The notes below the pieces were generated by a model. It did not search any database and was not told where the DNA came from. It saw only the letters and a list, made by a program, of their open reading frames with translations. Source: Amorphophallus konjac (Eukaryota > Streptophyta > Magnoliopsida > Alismatales > Araceae). From it: a DNA stretch of 64,000 bases. The stretch spans positions 201,478,102-201,542,101 of the forward strand of contig CM040125.1 of NCBI GenBank assembly GCA_022559845.1, read 5' to 3'. The first letter of the stretch is position 1; the number at the start of each line of letters is the position of its first letter. This document shows, one piece after another, positions 32,509 through 43,767 of the stretch. A program made the translations under genes and the position numbers.

Positions 32509-32742
32509 AAGTGTCGACTCTCAGAGTCGACACTTACTTCACAGGGTGTAGCCAGCGATGAAGAAAAACCACCCATGACATAAGTGTCGACTCTCAGAGT
32601 CGACACTTTTTGTCAGGAGTTTTGCCAGCCAAAAAAACAACCCTCAGGCCTGTAAGTGTCGACTCTCAGAGTCGACACTTGCAGCCTGCTGCACCCAGGC
32701 AGGAAGCTGGCCTTCAAGTGTCGACTTTGAGAGTTGACACTT
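32509..32742. repeat. Four GTCGAC palindromes (arms AAGTGTCGACTC)
   Basis: 27-bp inverted repeats at 32509-32535, 32582-32608, 32654-32680 and 32716-32742, with arms AAGTGTCGACTC/GAGTCGACACTT around a 3-bp centre. The fourth is partly decayed. Steps are 73, 72 and 62 bp. Confidence 0.93.
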
Positions 32743-33826
32743 GTAGTACCAGAATAAAAAAAACCCTTATGAACCCAATGCAAGCCCAAAACCAATAAGT
32801 ATGCATCAACCCGAATCTAGGCAACATGAAGTACATTCAAAGAATAAATTCTTACCATATCTTCAGTGATTTGAGAGCAAAATGGAACCCGCACTATATC
32901 GAAACTCAAATTTGTCATTCTTACATGAATAGAGATAAAAAGAGCAATTTCTTTGACTTTCGTCAAGAGAGTGAACCTTTCAACCTGTATATTGATATAC
33001 TGAAATGCAACTTCAAATTTGAGTGACTTAGAGCTTTTCAAACCATTTTCTCCATAAGCTCACACATCAAATATGATTCAAGCAAGCCACACATGAGTTC
33101 CATGTTCAGACCAAGACTATCAAGTTCAGTCCAAAAGCTTCCAAGTTCAGTCTAATGAAACCTGAACTCATTCTCCACACACAGATATAGAGAGCCAATT
33201 GAGAACCTATTTCAACGAATGTAAATGATATGGTTAGCTCATTGAAAACCATTCATGAATACAAGTTTAGTCCAAAAGCAGTTAAAGGCAGTCTAATGCA
33301 CGATAAACAGTTAGGGGCCCTTCAACCCCATCTAATTGCAATACCATGACTTAGAACTAACATTTAAACCAGGTTCAAACCCAAAAACACAGAGAAATGT
33401 GCATGATTCACATACAAACTTAATTAAATTTCTGCATGAAGAAACCCATGAATGATCACTAAATGACCAGCTAAATAGTCCATTCATCCAAGGAACATTA
33501 GTATGCTTTATATCAAGATTTCCTTAATCATGATTCAAGATAGTATGAGCAACATGAAAATCAATGTGAGAGACATACATCCTCAAAAGTCCCATGAGCA
33601 ACATAAAACACTACTAAAAGGTGAAATTGAACTTTTCTTGCTTTCATGCTGTTTAAGGATCCTTCACCAAAAGTAAAGAATGAAATGGCCACCTTTCACA
33701 CAATACATGGAACCAAACTCTTACGGAGTATGGTTCAGTTAAACTCAATCAAGGTTTGCCTGATGACATTAAAACACATATTCAAGGTTGTTGTGAATAA
33801 CCCAAAAGAATATAACCCTTGGAGAA

Positions 33827-34132
33827 TGTTGGGTTCGTGGCACTCCCTCTTTATCTTTGATAATGGTTTTGATGATTACAATATATTGTGCGGTTTGCAT
33901 TTGCATTGAAGTGAAATTCATTCATGATTATCTTGTGGAAAACGTCTTGTTGAAATGAGCTCATATGTTCAATTCTTGTTTTGCAGGTTTGGATGCGACC
34001 TTGGTGCTTCACATGCTCAGACCTTCATGTGAATCTTCCTAATAGTGTCTTGATTGGGGTTGAAAGCCCTTTCATATTTTTGGACTTATATTGACTACAT
34101 TTCAATGTTGGAAGATTGGTTTTATTGCATAT
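33827..34132 (+). repeat. Start of a SIRE-type LTR, split by the Tat element
   Basis: TGTTGGG follows CTTGGAGAA, a weak polypurine tract, and is followed by 'ggttttgatgatta', the same motif found near the start of the LTRs at 22497 and 59421. The sequence is interrupted at 34132 by the Tat element and continues at 56482 (one copy of CATAT on each side). Confidence 0.55.
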
Positions 34133-34912
34133 TGGAGAGGGGGATTTCTGTAGCCCATCTAAGAGTAGCCAAACTAGGTCCATCAGGACCAAACGAGACC
34201 CAGCGCATCCAAGTGACAGCTCCACAGGGTCCACTTAGGCTAAAAAGCCCAATAAGATTACTCAGGATCAAATCCTTCATCGGCGGCCTTTTGGCTCGGA
34301 AGGCTCGAGCGTCGGTCAGAACGGAGCAAGACCCATGCCCGAGTTATCTCCTCATCGGGATACAGGCAAGAACTCAGCGCCCACTCCGACCTATCTTCAT
34401 CCGAGCTATGCCTATCGCCCGGATAGGGTTGGCACCTTTTATGCTCTGCTCGACCGACGATTGCTTATACACACTGCCGTTAAGAAGCCTTTATGAGCAG
34501 GAGTTTATGAGGATAAGGGACCCATGATCCCTCAAGGCTATAAAGATCCCACGATGAGGACGTAAAGACCCCACGATGAGGACGTAACTCTCGCCTGAAA
34601 CTCCTCAGCTTACAGGACTCATGAGGCGAGCACACTATATAAATCTGAGACTCCCTCCAGTGAAAGGTAAGGGCAATACACGACTAAAATCCCCTGAGCA
34701 GTAACCACTTCACCACCTTGGTGTAGTGGGATCTCGTGCACCTCTTTCTACCTCCCTCCCTATCTTCCACCATTGCTCTACTTACTTAAGCATCGAAGGG
34801 TTTTCCCCAGGGAACCTCCCCTGGGCCCCCTGATCAGTTTCCCTTTCTCTACAGTTCATTGTTCGGTGATCATTTACCCCGCTCAAGAGCCGCACGAGAT
34901 CACGCCCCTTCA
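34133..34912 (+). repeat. 5' LTR of Tat element
   Basis: It starts TGGAGAGGG and ends CCTTCA. The TATA box is TATATAAA at 34636-34643. A direct repeat 'ccacgatgaggacgtaa' (about 34551 and 34572) containing GACGTAA, a bZIP-like core, lies 50-80 bp upstream of it. The same motifs are kept in the 3' LTR. Confidence 0.93.
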
Positions 34913-34914
34913 TC

Positions 34915-34932
34915 TGGCGTCATCTATGGGAA
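34915..34932 (+). other. Primer binding site of Tat element
   Basis: TGGCGTCATCTATGGGAA lies two bases after the LTR. It resembles the TGGCGCCGTCTGTGGGAA site common in Tat elements, with C-to-T and G-to-A changes. Confidence 0.65.
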
Positions 34933-36578
34933 ACGACCGAAGAGCCAGTATGGTGCGAAGAAGTTCAGGGAGGAGGTCCATCGGTGACAGGGGAAAGACC
35001 ATGGTGGCGGCGGGAGAAGGCCCTTCTCAAGCCTCACAAAATCCCCCCTCCAATGCCAGCACCCCCGCCGACGGACCGCCCCCTCCCGCCGCGGCGGTAG
35101 GGGTATCGCTTAACGGCGACGTTGACACCTTCCAAGCCCTCAACGCAAAATTGGATGTCCTCGTGGAACTCATGAGGACTCAGGCGGCCACGGATGGAAG
35201 GTCACGCGCCCCTCCGGAGAGCCCCCCCCCGCGAGAACGTGTCCCAGCACACCGTCGGAGGTCGCTTCACCCTCCGAGGGTAGCAACTTATTCGCAACAA
35301 GACAAGAGGACCCTCACAAGCCCCCCCTCTGGAGTAAGAGGCCTCCTCCACACCGAAATGGGGAAAACATGGGGCACGCCGTCCACTCCGGGAGACTGAA
35401 GTCCCCAGGGAGCGCAAGGATAGCTTGCCATCACGCCCCCTTAGCCCTACGGCACAACAACAGCCGGAGTTGTCCCTCCATCTACGAGAGTTCGAGAGGC
35501 ACTTCGCAGCACAGGAGCGCGCCTTACGAGCCTTGCAGAAGACCTCTCCACCAGAGGACAAGGAGAGATCCCCGTTCTCCGACTATATCTTGAAGGCAGA
35601 GGTATCTCCCAGAACCCCCATCCCGACCTTCAAGCCTTACGACGGCCAAGGTGACCCGGCCTACCACTTCGACAGCTTCGATGCCCTGATGACCCTTCAT
35701 GGAGCGTCCGACGCCATCAAATGCCGAGCCTTTACGACCACCTTGGTCCAAGGCGCCCAAGCATGGTTCCGGGCCCTCGCCCCCGGATCCATCGAGACTT
35801 CAAGCAGTTTGGGCGAGTATTCAAGGAGAGTTTCACCGGCAGCGGCCCCCCGCGGTCGGTAGCGGGGCTTTTGGCTCTCAAACAGGCGCAAGGGGAGAGA
35901 CTCTGGGCCTACATCAACCGATTCAAATCGGAAGCCCTGAGAATCCCCCGCTTGGATGTAGCCTCGGCCATAACCGCACTGACCGGAGATACCCGGGATG
36001 AGAACCTCCGCCACGAACTTGTCCTCCACCCTCCCTCGACCCTTTCCGAGCTAGTGACTCTGGCCTTACGCCATGCTGAGTGCGAAGAAGTTCTCAGCGC
36101 ATGCCGAGGAGCAACCGGCTCGGGTCGGGAGGAAGACAAGAAGTGAGCACCCGAGTCAAGCTCGGGCCAAGGAAAGAGGCGGAACCGAGACGGGGAGCAC
36201 AAAGAACCATCCCGGAAGTACGAGCGGTACACTCCCCTAACCGCTCCAGTGTACGAAATATATGAAGACATCAAAGGCTCGGGCCTCCTCCGCCAACCCG
36301 AGCCAATGAGGTCGAAAAGCCACAATCGCAATAAACATTGCCTGTTCCACAGCGACCACGGGCATCACACCGGCGATTGCCATCAGCTCCAGGATGAGAT
36401 CGAGTGCCTCGTCCGCCAGGGACACCTATCCCAGATTGTGGCCGGGCATAAGGAGGACCGAGGTGCCCAGAGGAAATCGACAACGCCCCTCGCGGGGTCC
36501 ATGTCAACGTCATCGCCGGAGGAGCTGCATCAGAAGGGGACAGTGGCCGAGGAAGGAAGCGTCATGCTGAGCGGGTGA
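34926..36578 (+). pseudogene. Tat gag, frameshifted
   Basis: Starts at ATG 34926 (MGNDRRASM). The frame breaks near 35399, resumes at 35425, breaks again near 35790 and continues to 36146 and from 36249 to 36578. Recognisable parts are a Pro/Ala-rich N-terminus, the gag core (FDALMTLHGASDAIKCRAFTTTL ... FGRVFKESF ... ERLWAYINRF) and a CX2H-type zinc element with GHHTGDCHQL and DEIECLVRQGHL, the Tat wording. It cannot encode an intact gag. Confidence 0.85.
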
Positions 36579-39500
36579 GCCGAGCTGTCGAGCCTCCCAA
36601 GGCCCCGCCGAGTGAGCCTAACGTCATCGTCTTCTCCGACCGAGACCTGGAAGGGCTGACCACCCCGCATGACGACGCCCTAGTCATATCGACCACAATA
36701 AACCATTGTAACGTAGACAGGATTCTAGTTGACAATGGAAGTGCCCCCGATGTATTATCCTATGAATGTATCCTTAAGATGGGGGAGGATCCGTCTAAAC
36801 TCCGCCCGATCCGAACCCCCTTGTGCGGGTTCAATGGCCAGGCCACTTATCCCGAGGGAGCCCTCAGCCTGCCGGTTACTCTTGGCACCCCACCCAAGAC
36901 CGTTACGGTTATGGCGGACTTCATAGTGATCAAGGGTATGATAGCATACAGTGCAATCTTCGGCCGAGGGATCCTCAGCCGAACGAAAGTAGTGCCGTCT
37001 ACCTATCACCAAAAGATGAAGTTCCCCACCAAAAATGGGTTGGGGGAGGTCCGAGGCAACCAGGCCATGGCCAGAAGGTGCTATAATATCTCGGTTGAAG
37101 CCACAAGGCCGGACGGGAAGAACAGGGGCCCCCGGGAAGTCGAGGAAAAATCCGCAACCGCCGAGCCTGGAGGTGAATTGCTAGCGGTTTTCCTAAACGA
37201 CGACCAGACCCTGGGAGTAAAGATTAGAGCTGACCTAACATCTGAAGCCCAACAGCAATACAAAGAGTTTCTTTCCACGTACATCCGAGTCTTTGCATGG
37301 TCTGATGATCAACTCCCTGGGATACCAGAGGAGATGGTGATGCATAAGCTCAACCTCGATCCAACCATCAAAGACGTACAACAACGCAGAAGGAAGCACG
37401 CGCCAGAGAAGCAGGAGATCATCATGGAGCAAGTCACCAAGCGGCAAAAGATTGGTCTTTTCAGATCGGTCCTGTACCCGACATGGCTGGCTAACGTCGT
37501 CCTGGTACCAAAAGCTCCGGGAAAGTGGCGAATGTGCGTGGACTTCACCGACTTGAATAAGGCTACTCCAAACGACTATTATCCGTTATCGAGCATCGAC
37601 CAACTGGTTCACTCAACCTCAGGCAACGAGATATTCAGCTTCCTAGATGCCTATTCAGGTTACCATCAAATCAGAATGAATCCAGAAGACATCGAGAAGA
37701 CCACCTTTATCACCGACTTCAGCGTATACTGCTACACCCGGATGCCTTTCGGGTTGAAGAACGATGGAGCCACATACCAGAGGCTGGTCAATCATATGTT
37801 CGAGAGACAGCTCGGTCGGAACATCGAGGCCTATATTGACGACATGCTCATGAAGACCCCCAAGGTTGAGGACCACTTTGTCGACCTAGCTGAAACCTTC
37901 GACACCCTCCTGAAGTACAACATGAAGCTCAACCCTGCCAAGTGCACTTTCGGAGTAAGGTCCGGGAAATTCTTGGGCTTCTTAGTCACCCAGCGTGGGA
38001 TCAAGGCCAACCCTGACAAGGTCCAGGCCATCCTGGACATGCGCCCACCACCTGCATCAAAGATGTTCAACGCCTTACCGGGCGCAATGCCACGCTCAGC
38101 AGATTCCTGTCCCGCGCGGCTAAACGATGCCTACCCTTCTTCAAACTGTTGAGGGGGCCTAAAATGGCATCTGCTACATTCGCGTGGGACAAGGAATGCA
38201 AAAAAGCATTTGCCGAGCTTAAGGAGTTCCTGGCTTCGCCTCCGGTACTTTCCAAGCCCGTCCTAGGTGAAACCTTGCATCTCTATCTCTCGGCGACTCC
38301 ATCTACAGTTAGCTCGGTCCTAGTCAGGAATGACTCAGGAGTCGAGAGACCGGTCTACTACACCAGCAAGGTGCTCAATGAGGCTGAAAGAAGGTACCCC
38401 GTAACCGAGAGACTCGTGCTAGCGTTGGTTACCTCAGCCAAGAGCCTCCGACCCTATTTCCAAGGGCACTCCATCACCGTGCTGACCGGCGAACCATTGA
38501 AGAGGATCCTCACCAACCCTGAAGCCTCGGGACGCCTCGTCAAGTGGGCCATCATGCTCGGGGCCTACTATATATCGTATCGGCCTCGCTCAGCTATCAA
38601 AGGCCAGGCGCTCGTTGACTTCATCGCCGAGAGCACCATCCCGACTAAAGAAAGATCTTCGTCTGCGCCCGGGCCGACCTGAGAACTGTTCATCGACGGA
38701 TCCTCCAACTCAGCCGGGAGCGGCGCCGGGATCCTCCTGAAGTCCCCCGAAAGAGCAGAGCTACAGTACACCCTGAAGTTCAACTTCCAAGTATCTAACA
38801 ATGCTTTTGAGTATGAGGCCCTCATATCGGGACCCCGCATGGCCCGGCAGTTGGGGGATGAGCGAGTCGGGATTCACACTGACTCCCAACTGGTCGCTAG
38901 CCAGGTCAACGGTGGTTATGAAGCTCGAGAAGCACCGATGATCAAATACCTCTAGCTGGTCAAGAGCGTGGCATAATAGTTTGAGAGTTTTGAGGTAGTC
39001 CGAATAGCTCTGGTGGAAAACTCCCGAGCGGACGCCCTCTCTCGGCTGGCCTCCTCTCTTGACCCCGAGGGTACTCGATCGGTCCTTCTCGAAGAGCTAG
39101 AGTGGTCGAGCATCGATTCGGAGCTCCTAGCTGTTGACTCGGCCTCCCCAAGTGACTGGCGTACCCCGTACCTGTCGTGGCTCCAAGATTCTCAAGAGCC
39201 CCCCAACCCTCGGGAAGCCCGAAGATTGAAGTACCAAGCTCGGCGATTCATCACTCTGGATGGCGCTCTCTACCGGAGATCCTTCTCTGGTCCTCTCTTG
39301 AAGTGCCGCAGCACTGACGAAGCCAACCGAGCAATCAAAGAAGTTCACGAAGGTCTGTGTGGAGCGCATTTAGGAGGTAGGTCGCTCGCCAGGATCTTGC
39401 TACGGCTAGGTTATTGGTGGCCCACTCTGCAGCGCGACTGCTCGACCTACACATAAAACTATGACCGGTGCCAGTGATTCGACCACTTGGTCCATCAGCT

Positions 39501-40392
39501 AGCAACGGAGCTCATCACCCTAGCCGATCCTTATCCTTTCACTCACTGGGGACTCGACATCCTCGGGCCATTCCCCACGGCCCAGGCCCAGAAGAAGTTC
39601 ATTATCGTCGCCATCGATTACTTCACCAAGTGGATCGAGGCCGAAGTCACAGTAAGGATCACAGAGACAGTCGTCTAGAATTTCATCTGGAAGTCGATCA
39701 TCTGTAGTTACGGCATCCCCAGGGTGATAGTAAGCGATAATGGTCGGTAATTTGATTCTCATTATTTTCGAGACAGATGTGTCGACCTGGGCATTCGCAA
39801 TAACATCACCTTGGTCGCCCACGCTCAGGCTAACAGGCTGGTCGAAAATGCCAAGAAGACTATCTTAAAAGGCATCAAGACTAGGCTCGGCAAAGCCAAG
39901 GGCGGCTGGCTTGAGGAATTTCTAAACGTACTTTGGTCACACAGAACGTCTCCCAGAACAGCAACCGGTAAAAGCCCCTTTCAGCTGGTATACGGTACCG
40001 AGGCCGTGATCTAGTTGGAGATTGGCAACCCCTCCCTCCGAGTCATCTGCTTCTCGTCCGAGGCAAACGACCAGAAACTGCTCGAAAACCTCGACCTAGC
40101 AGATGAAGTCCGAGAGATTGCCAGCATCCGAGCAATGGAATACCAACGCCGCCTCACTCGATACTACAATGCCAAAGTTTGAGATAGACACTTTCAGTAG
40201 GGAGACTTCATCCTCAGAAAAGCCGAAGTCTCTCGACCACTTGAGGCGGCGGGCAAGTTATCCCGTAGTTGGGAAGGCCCCTACTGAGTGGTCGAGGCGC
40301 TCGTAAAAGGAGCATATCGTCTATCCACGATGGAAGGAGAGCTCATCCCTCGGACCTAGAACGCGACTACACTACGCAAGTTCTACTTCTGA
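36575..40392 (+). pseudogene. Tat pol: protease, RT, dual RNase H, integrase (multiple stops)
   Basis: The protease has VDNGSAPDVL in place of the DTG/DSG motif. RT has YIDDM (near 37831-37845) and is open to 38152. A frameshift leads to the first RNase H (38149-38682). After a TGA a second, archaeal-type RNase H follows (LFIDGSSNSAGSGAGI), the hallmark of Tat elements. Integrase has its zinc-finger remnant (VHEGLCGAHLGG), a first catalytic region (WGLDILGPFP), VSDNG, and a region where the usual QAE reads QANRLVEN, so the catalytic glutamate is in doubt. At least twelve stops interrupt 38680-40392. Many fit C-to-T decay (CGA to TGA, CAA to TAA, TGG to TAG), as expected for a long-methylated copy. 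Confidence 0.92.
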
Positions 40393-41641
40393 ATACTGAG
40401 CATTGTGTAAACGACATGAGATAAAACAAAAGCCTCCTTTCTTTTATTCAAACAGCGCGCTTGTACATCAGGAAGGCCGAAGCCGAGAAAATACATGTCA
40501 AAAAAGGAAAAAATCCATCTGGCGCCGCCGTATGAGCCCATCGCTCGGCTGACTCAGTTGACCTTCCTGTGTCCAGCCACTGACTTTGTCTCGTGTAGAA
40601 ACTGGCTCGGATAAAGGGTAGTCGACCCCATTGACTTGGGCAGCTCGGGACAAAGGTGACAGAAGGATTAGGAAGGAGAAGGCTACCTTCCAAGTTGAAC
40701 TTGGAAGAGAAAGGGGAGAGGGAACGCATATGAAAGCATCCTCCCCACCAACCTGCCAACTCTTTGGAAGGAAGAGAGTGCAGGCACCCTCCGAAGAGTG
40801 AAAGAAATGATGAGAAGAGCAGAAGAGGGAAAAAGAGGCTGCGGGGGGGAAAAAGTAACCAGCAGAGCTGGACGAGGAGGCATGGGAAAGCCCGTTAAGG
40901 AGGGAGCTTAATTGGTTTCCTCCTCCCCTCCATGGAGCGAGTAGGAAGGGACTGGCGGTAGAGATGCCTAATGCCCCCATCCGTCCACCATGTCGCCCCC
41001 CTGCAAGCGCTGCCGGAACTGATAAAAAGAAGACGACGTGCCTCCACACGTCGGACCTTCTTCAAACCCGTCCGCCGGCCGTCTGACCTCCTTCAAACTC
41101 GAAGCAGCAAGACTCTCTGCCCTCCGTCATCGGCAGCTTCATCTTCTGGGGCGTCTTCCATGCTCCAAATATAACGGCATAACGCTACGTGAAGAAAGAA
41201 TGAGGAAAGACTGTCAGGGAAAACCCTAAGCGGTGGAGAGGAAGGGACGCCCTTCAGACCTTTTATAGGCGAAGGGAGGCTATTTGCCTTAAATGATTCA
41301 CTCCTCGAAAACACGCTAAAGGGATCTCTCCCTATAAACGGTCACCTCAAACTTCTCATTTCTGCCCCAGCGGGACACACGAAGTGGCCAAGCATTCAAA
41401 GCATGAGAAAATGGAAAGACACCCTGTCAGACGCTTACCCAACCATCACGCGAGATCCACGCAGAAAGTATCGACTCTTTCCAACCACTGTAGATAAGCT
41501 GAACAAAATACGGCAATGGCTATACGGAATAGTTAAGTTTTCATCCTAATGTTATTGCCTTATCTATTTTTCTACACAAAGGAGAAAGTTTTTTCTTCAA
41601 AAGGAAAAAGACATACAAAAAGAGGAAGCAAAGCAGATACA
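40393..41641. other. Spacer between Tat pol and antisense gene
   Basis: No convincing gene. The sequence is purine-rich on the + strand around 40690-40860 (pyrimidine-rich antisense). If the antisense gene is transcribed, this is its 3' region. Confidence 0.5.
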
Positions 41642-43767
41642 TCAGGCCTCCGGCCCACCTTGAAGCTCGGAAGTGGAGGGCTCAAACGGTCTGCCCCCGA
41701 CACCCTCGGTGATGGCCGACCCTGGCACTGACCCCACCGGCGTGGGAATTGCCTCAGTTGCTTTCCCTCCCGAGGCATCCGGAGTTGGCGACCCCTCGGA
41801 CGAAGAGCCCCCGTGATCCTCTTCATCTGGCGTCGAAGTAGAGGAACTAGAGGATAACAAGTTCGAGTCATAACATTTCCCGGATGGGAAGTCAACTACC
41901 CCGGACGCCTGCTCCTCGGCATAAGAGACGGCCCGGTCGTAGCCTTGCTTGAACCCCTTTCAGATGCCCCAGCGAAGTGCTGACTCATAGTAGGGAAGGG
42001 CAAGCACCTTAAGGTCGACCCAGTAGGCCTCTGAGCTTTTGTACTGCTCAAGAGCCTCCGCCCCGGCCGATCCCACCCTACCAGCGAGCTCGGCCTTCTC
42101 CCGCTCCGCCTCGACTAACTTCTGCTCGGCCTCAGCCATCCGCTTTTCGGCCTCCGCCGCCTGCTTCTCCGCCTCGGCCTGATCAACCTCGGCCTCCCGC
42201 CGAAGGCGCTCGGCTTCCTCCGCTGGGTCCACCAGCTCTGCACGTTCGGTCTCCCACTAGCCATCCAGCTCAACACGTGCAAGGCGCTCCTCTTCAAGAA
42301 GCCTATTCTTCCTCTCAAGCGATTCGCGGGCCTTAGCTAGCTGCTCGGTTAGCGCCCGGGTCTCCACCTGGCTCGACCGCACCAGCTCCCTGACTGAGGA
42401 AAGCTCCCGCCGAAGCCCATCACGCTCCTCGGCAAGTCAAGCCAACCTCCTGTCAGACCCACCAAGGGTCCGGGCCAGTTTCGCTCGCTCTGACTCCGAT
42501 CGAGCGTACGCTTCTGCCAGAGTGGCCCCCATCTGGGCCAGGACCATGCCGCCCTCCATAACCCCCGCGAGGGCCGCAGACGGAGAGTACTGCCTACCTC
42601 CCCCCCCACCTTCGCAGCTATACTGCGGCATACCTAGTGCAGAGGGCCCGGGATACCAAGCCTCTCCAAGGCCGCCAGAATAGAGAACCCCCCATCGGTC
42701 GGTGCCCCACCGAGTGGCTCGGACCAAGCCCCAGCCTCGGTTGCCTCTCGTGCCTCGGTCGGATTTTCTTACGGCCCCCCAACCTGGACCGGCTCGGCAC
42801 CTGCACCACCACCTGAAGCGCCAACCTCGGCCGCGGCACCAGCATCCCCCGCCTCGTCTACGGCCTCCTCAGCTCCTACCGAGGGGAGAGCCGGGCCAGC
42901 ACTGTTGCCAGTCGCAGGAGTAGCCCCGGCCACCTCGGATCCTGTCGAAGGAGGAGCCGAGCCAGCATCGTCACCAACCGCAGGGGCAGCCCCAACCTCC
43001 TCGGCCCCCTCTTGCTCGGAGGGTGGGAGAGCTCGCCCGGTAGGGTCGGCCCCATCATGCTCGGCGGAGGGGCGAGCCGTGGCAAGGTTGCGTTCGACTG
43101 CGAGTAAGACCCTGGCCTTCTTGGCCTGCTTCCCAGCCTTCGCGGCAGCCCGGATCATGCCTCCAAGGGATCCTTGAGCTTGGACCCCCGCGGCCTAGAG
43201 GATTCACCCTGGGCTGCCCCCTTGCTCTTATCTCTGGCTCGGGAGCGACCCGTGGGAGCAGTCGATTCATCAGCAGCCGAGTTATCGCCAAGCTCGATCA
43301 CCTCTGCGGCCTCCTCCAAAGCCTGCCGCTTGGTGTCTGCATGAAAAGGAAGACATATTCAGAAAAAGAAAAATGATCTCAACAACCAAAGGAGAACCTA
43401 GCTTGTGGCACCTGAACCCAATGGATGCAGTCGCGCAAGAAGACACCGCTCGATATTCTCATGAGTAACCAGCTCCTCTGTGGATTGGCGGTGCTTCAGC
43501 AAGATAGCCGCATATTTCTCCACATGTGGAGGGAACTCATCCTGCCTGGGAGGGGTATTCGGGTGGAAATTGGGGATTACTGGTCACCTCCAGCCTTCCC
43601 CCACCGAACAAATCCCCACCCAGAAGAATTGAGTTTTCCACCCCTTATGCGAAGAATCCTTCGCAGCTAAGGAGATACAGCTCCTATTCTGCCTCGCCTG
43701 GATGAAATAGAAACCCTTCCCGGCCGAAGGATGTGCTTTCAACTCAAAGAAATAGTGAAAGAAATTC
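41642..43767 (-). pseudogene. Antisense extra gene of Tat element, 3' part
   Basis: Minus-strand continuation of the gene that begins at 55245. It resumes with FFHYFFELKAHPSAGKGFYF and KGWKTQFFWVG, the second half of a domain resembling the plant 'putative gypsy type transposon' family (Transposase_28-like). A stop follows near 43587. A likely intron acceptor (tgcag) precedes ACACCAAGCGG at about 43340. Then come a basic Ser/Arg stretch, a one-base frameshift near 43158, an Ala/Gly/Glu-rich linker and a strong coiled coil of AEAEKR/EAEREK repeats (near 42050-42230). A Ser/Asp/Glu-rich tail ends at 41642. Such proteins are known only from plant transposons, with no known activity. Confidence 0.65.

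Larger units (their letters stand above)
32321..33800 (-). repeat. SIRE-type LTR fragment in minus orientation
   Basis: Read on the minus strand, this contains the same ordered blocks as the plus-oriented LTR at 56482-59420. These are the 'agttcagtcc' words (33090-33160), the GTCGAC palindromes with flanking 'tggcaaaactcctgacaaaa', and a TATA box whose surroundings ('ttgctgcc ttatatat') match those at 59040. The ends are not resolved. Confidence 0.5.

Noticed and set aside
34773..34925. Extension of the Tat gag frame upstream into the LTR
   Set aside because: The ATG at 34926 lies after the primer binding site; the upstream part would translate LTR sequence.
42702..43177. Plus-strand Pro/Arg- and Ala-rich frames
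   Set aside because: Shadows of the minus-strand antisense gene linker, which has the coherent Ala/Gly/Glu composition and joins a coiled coil.
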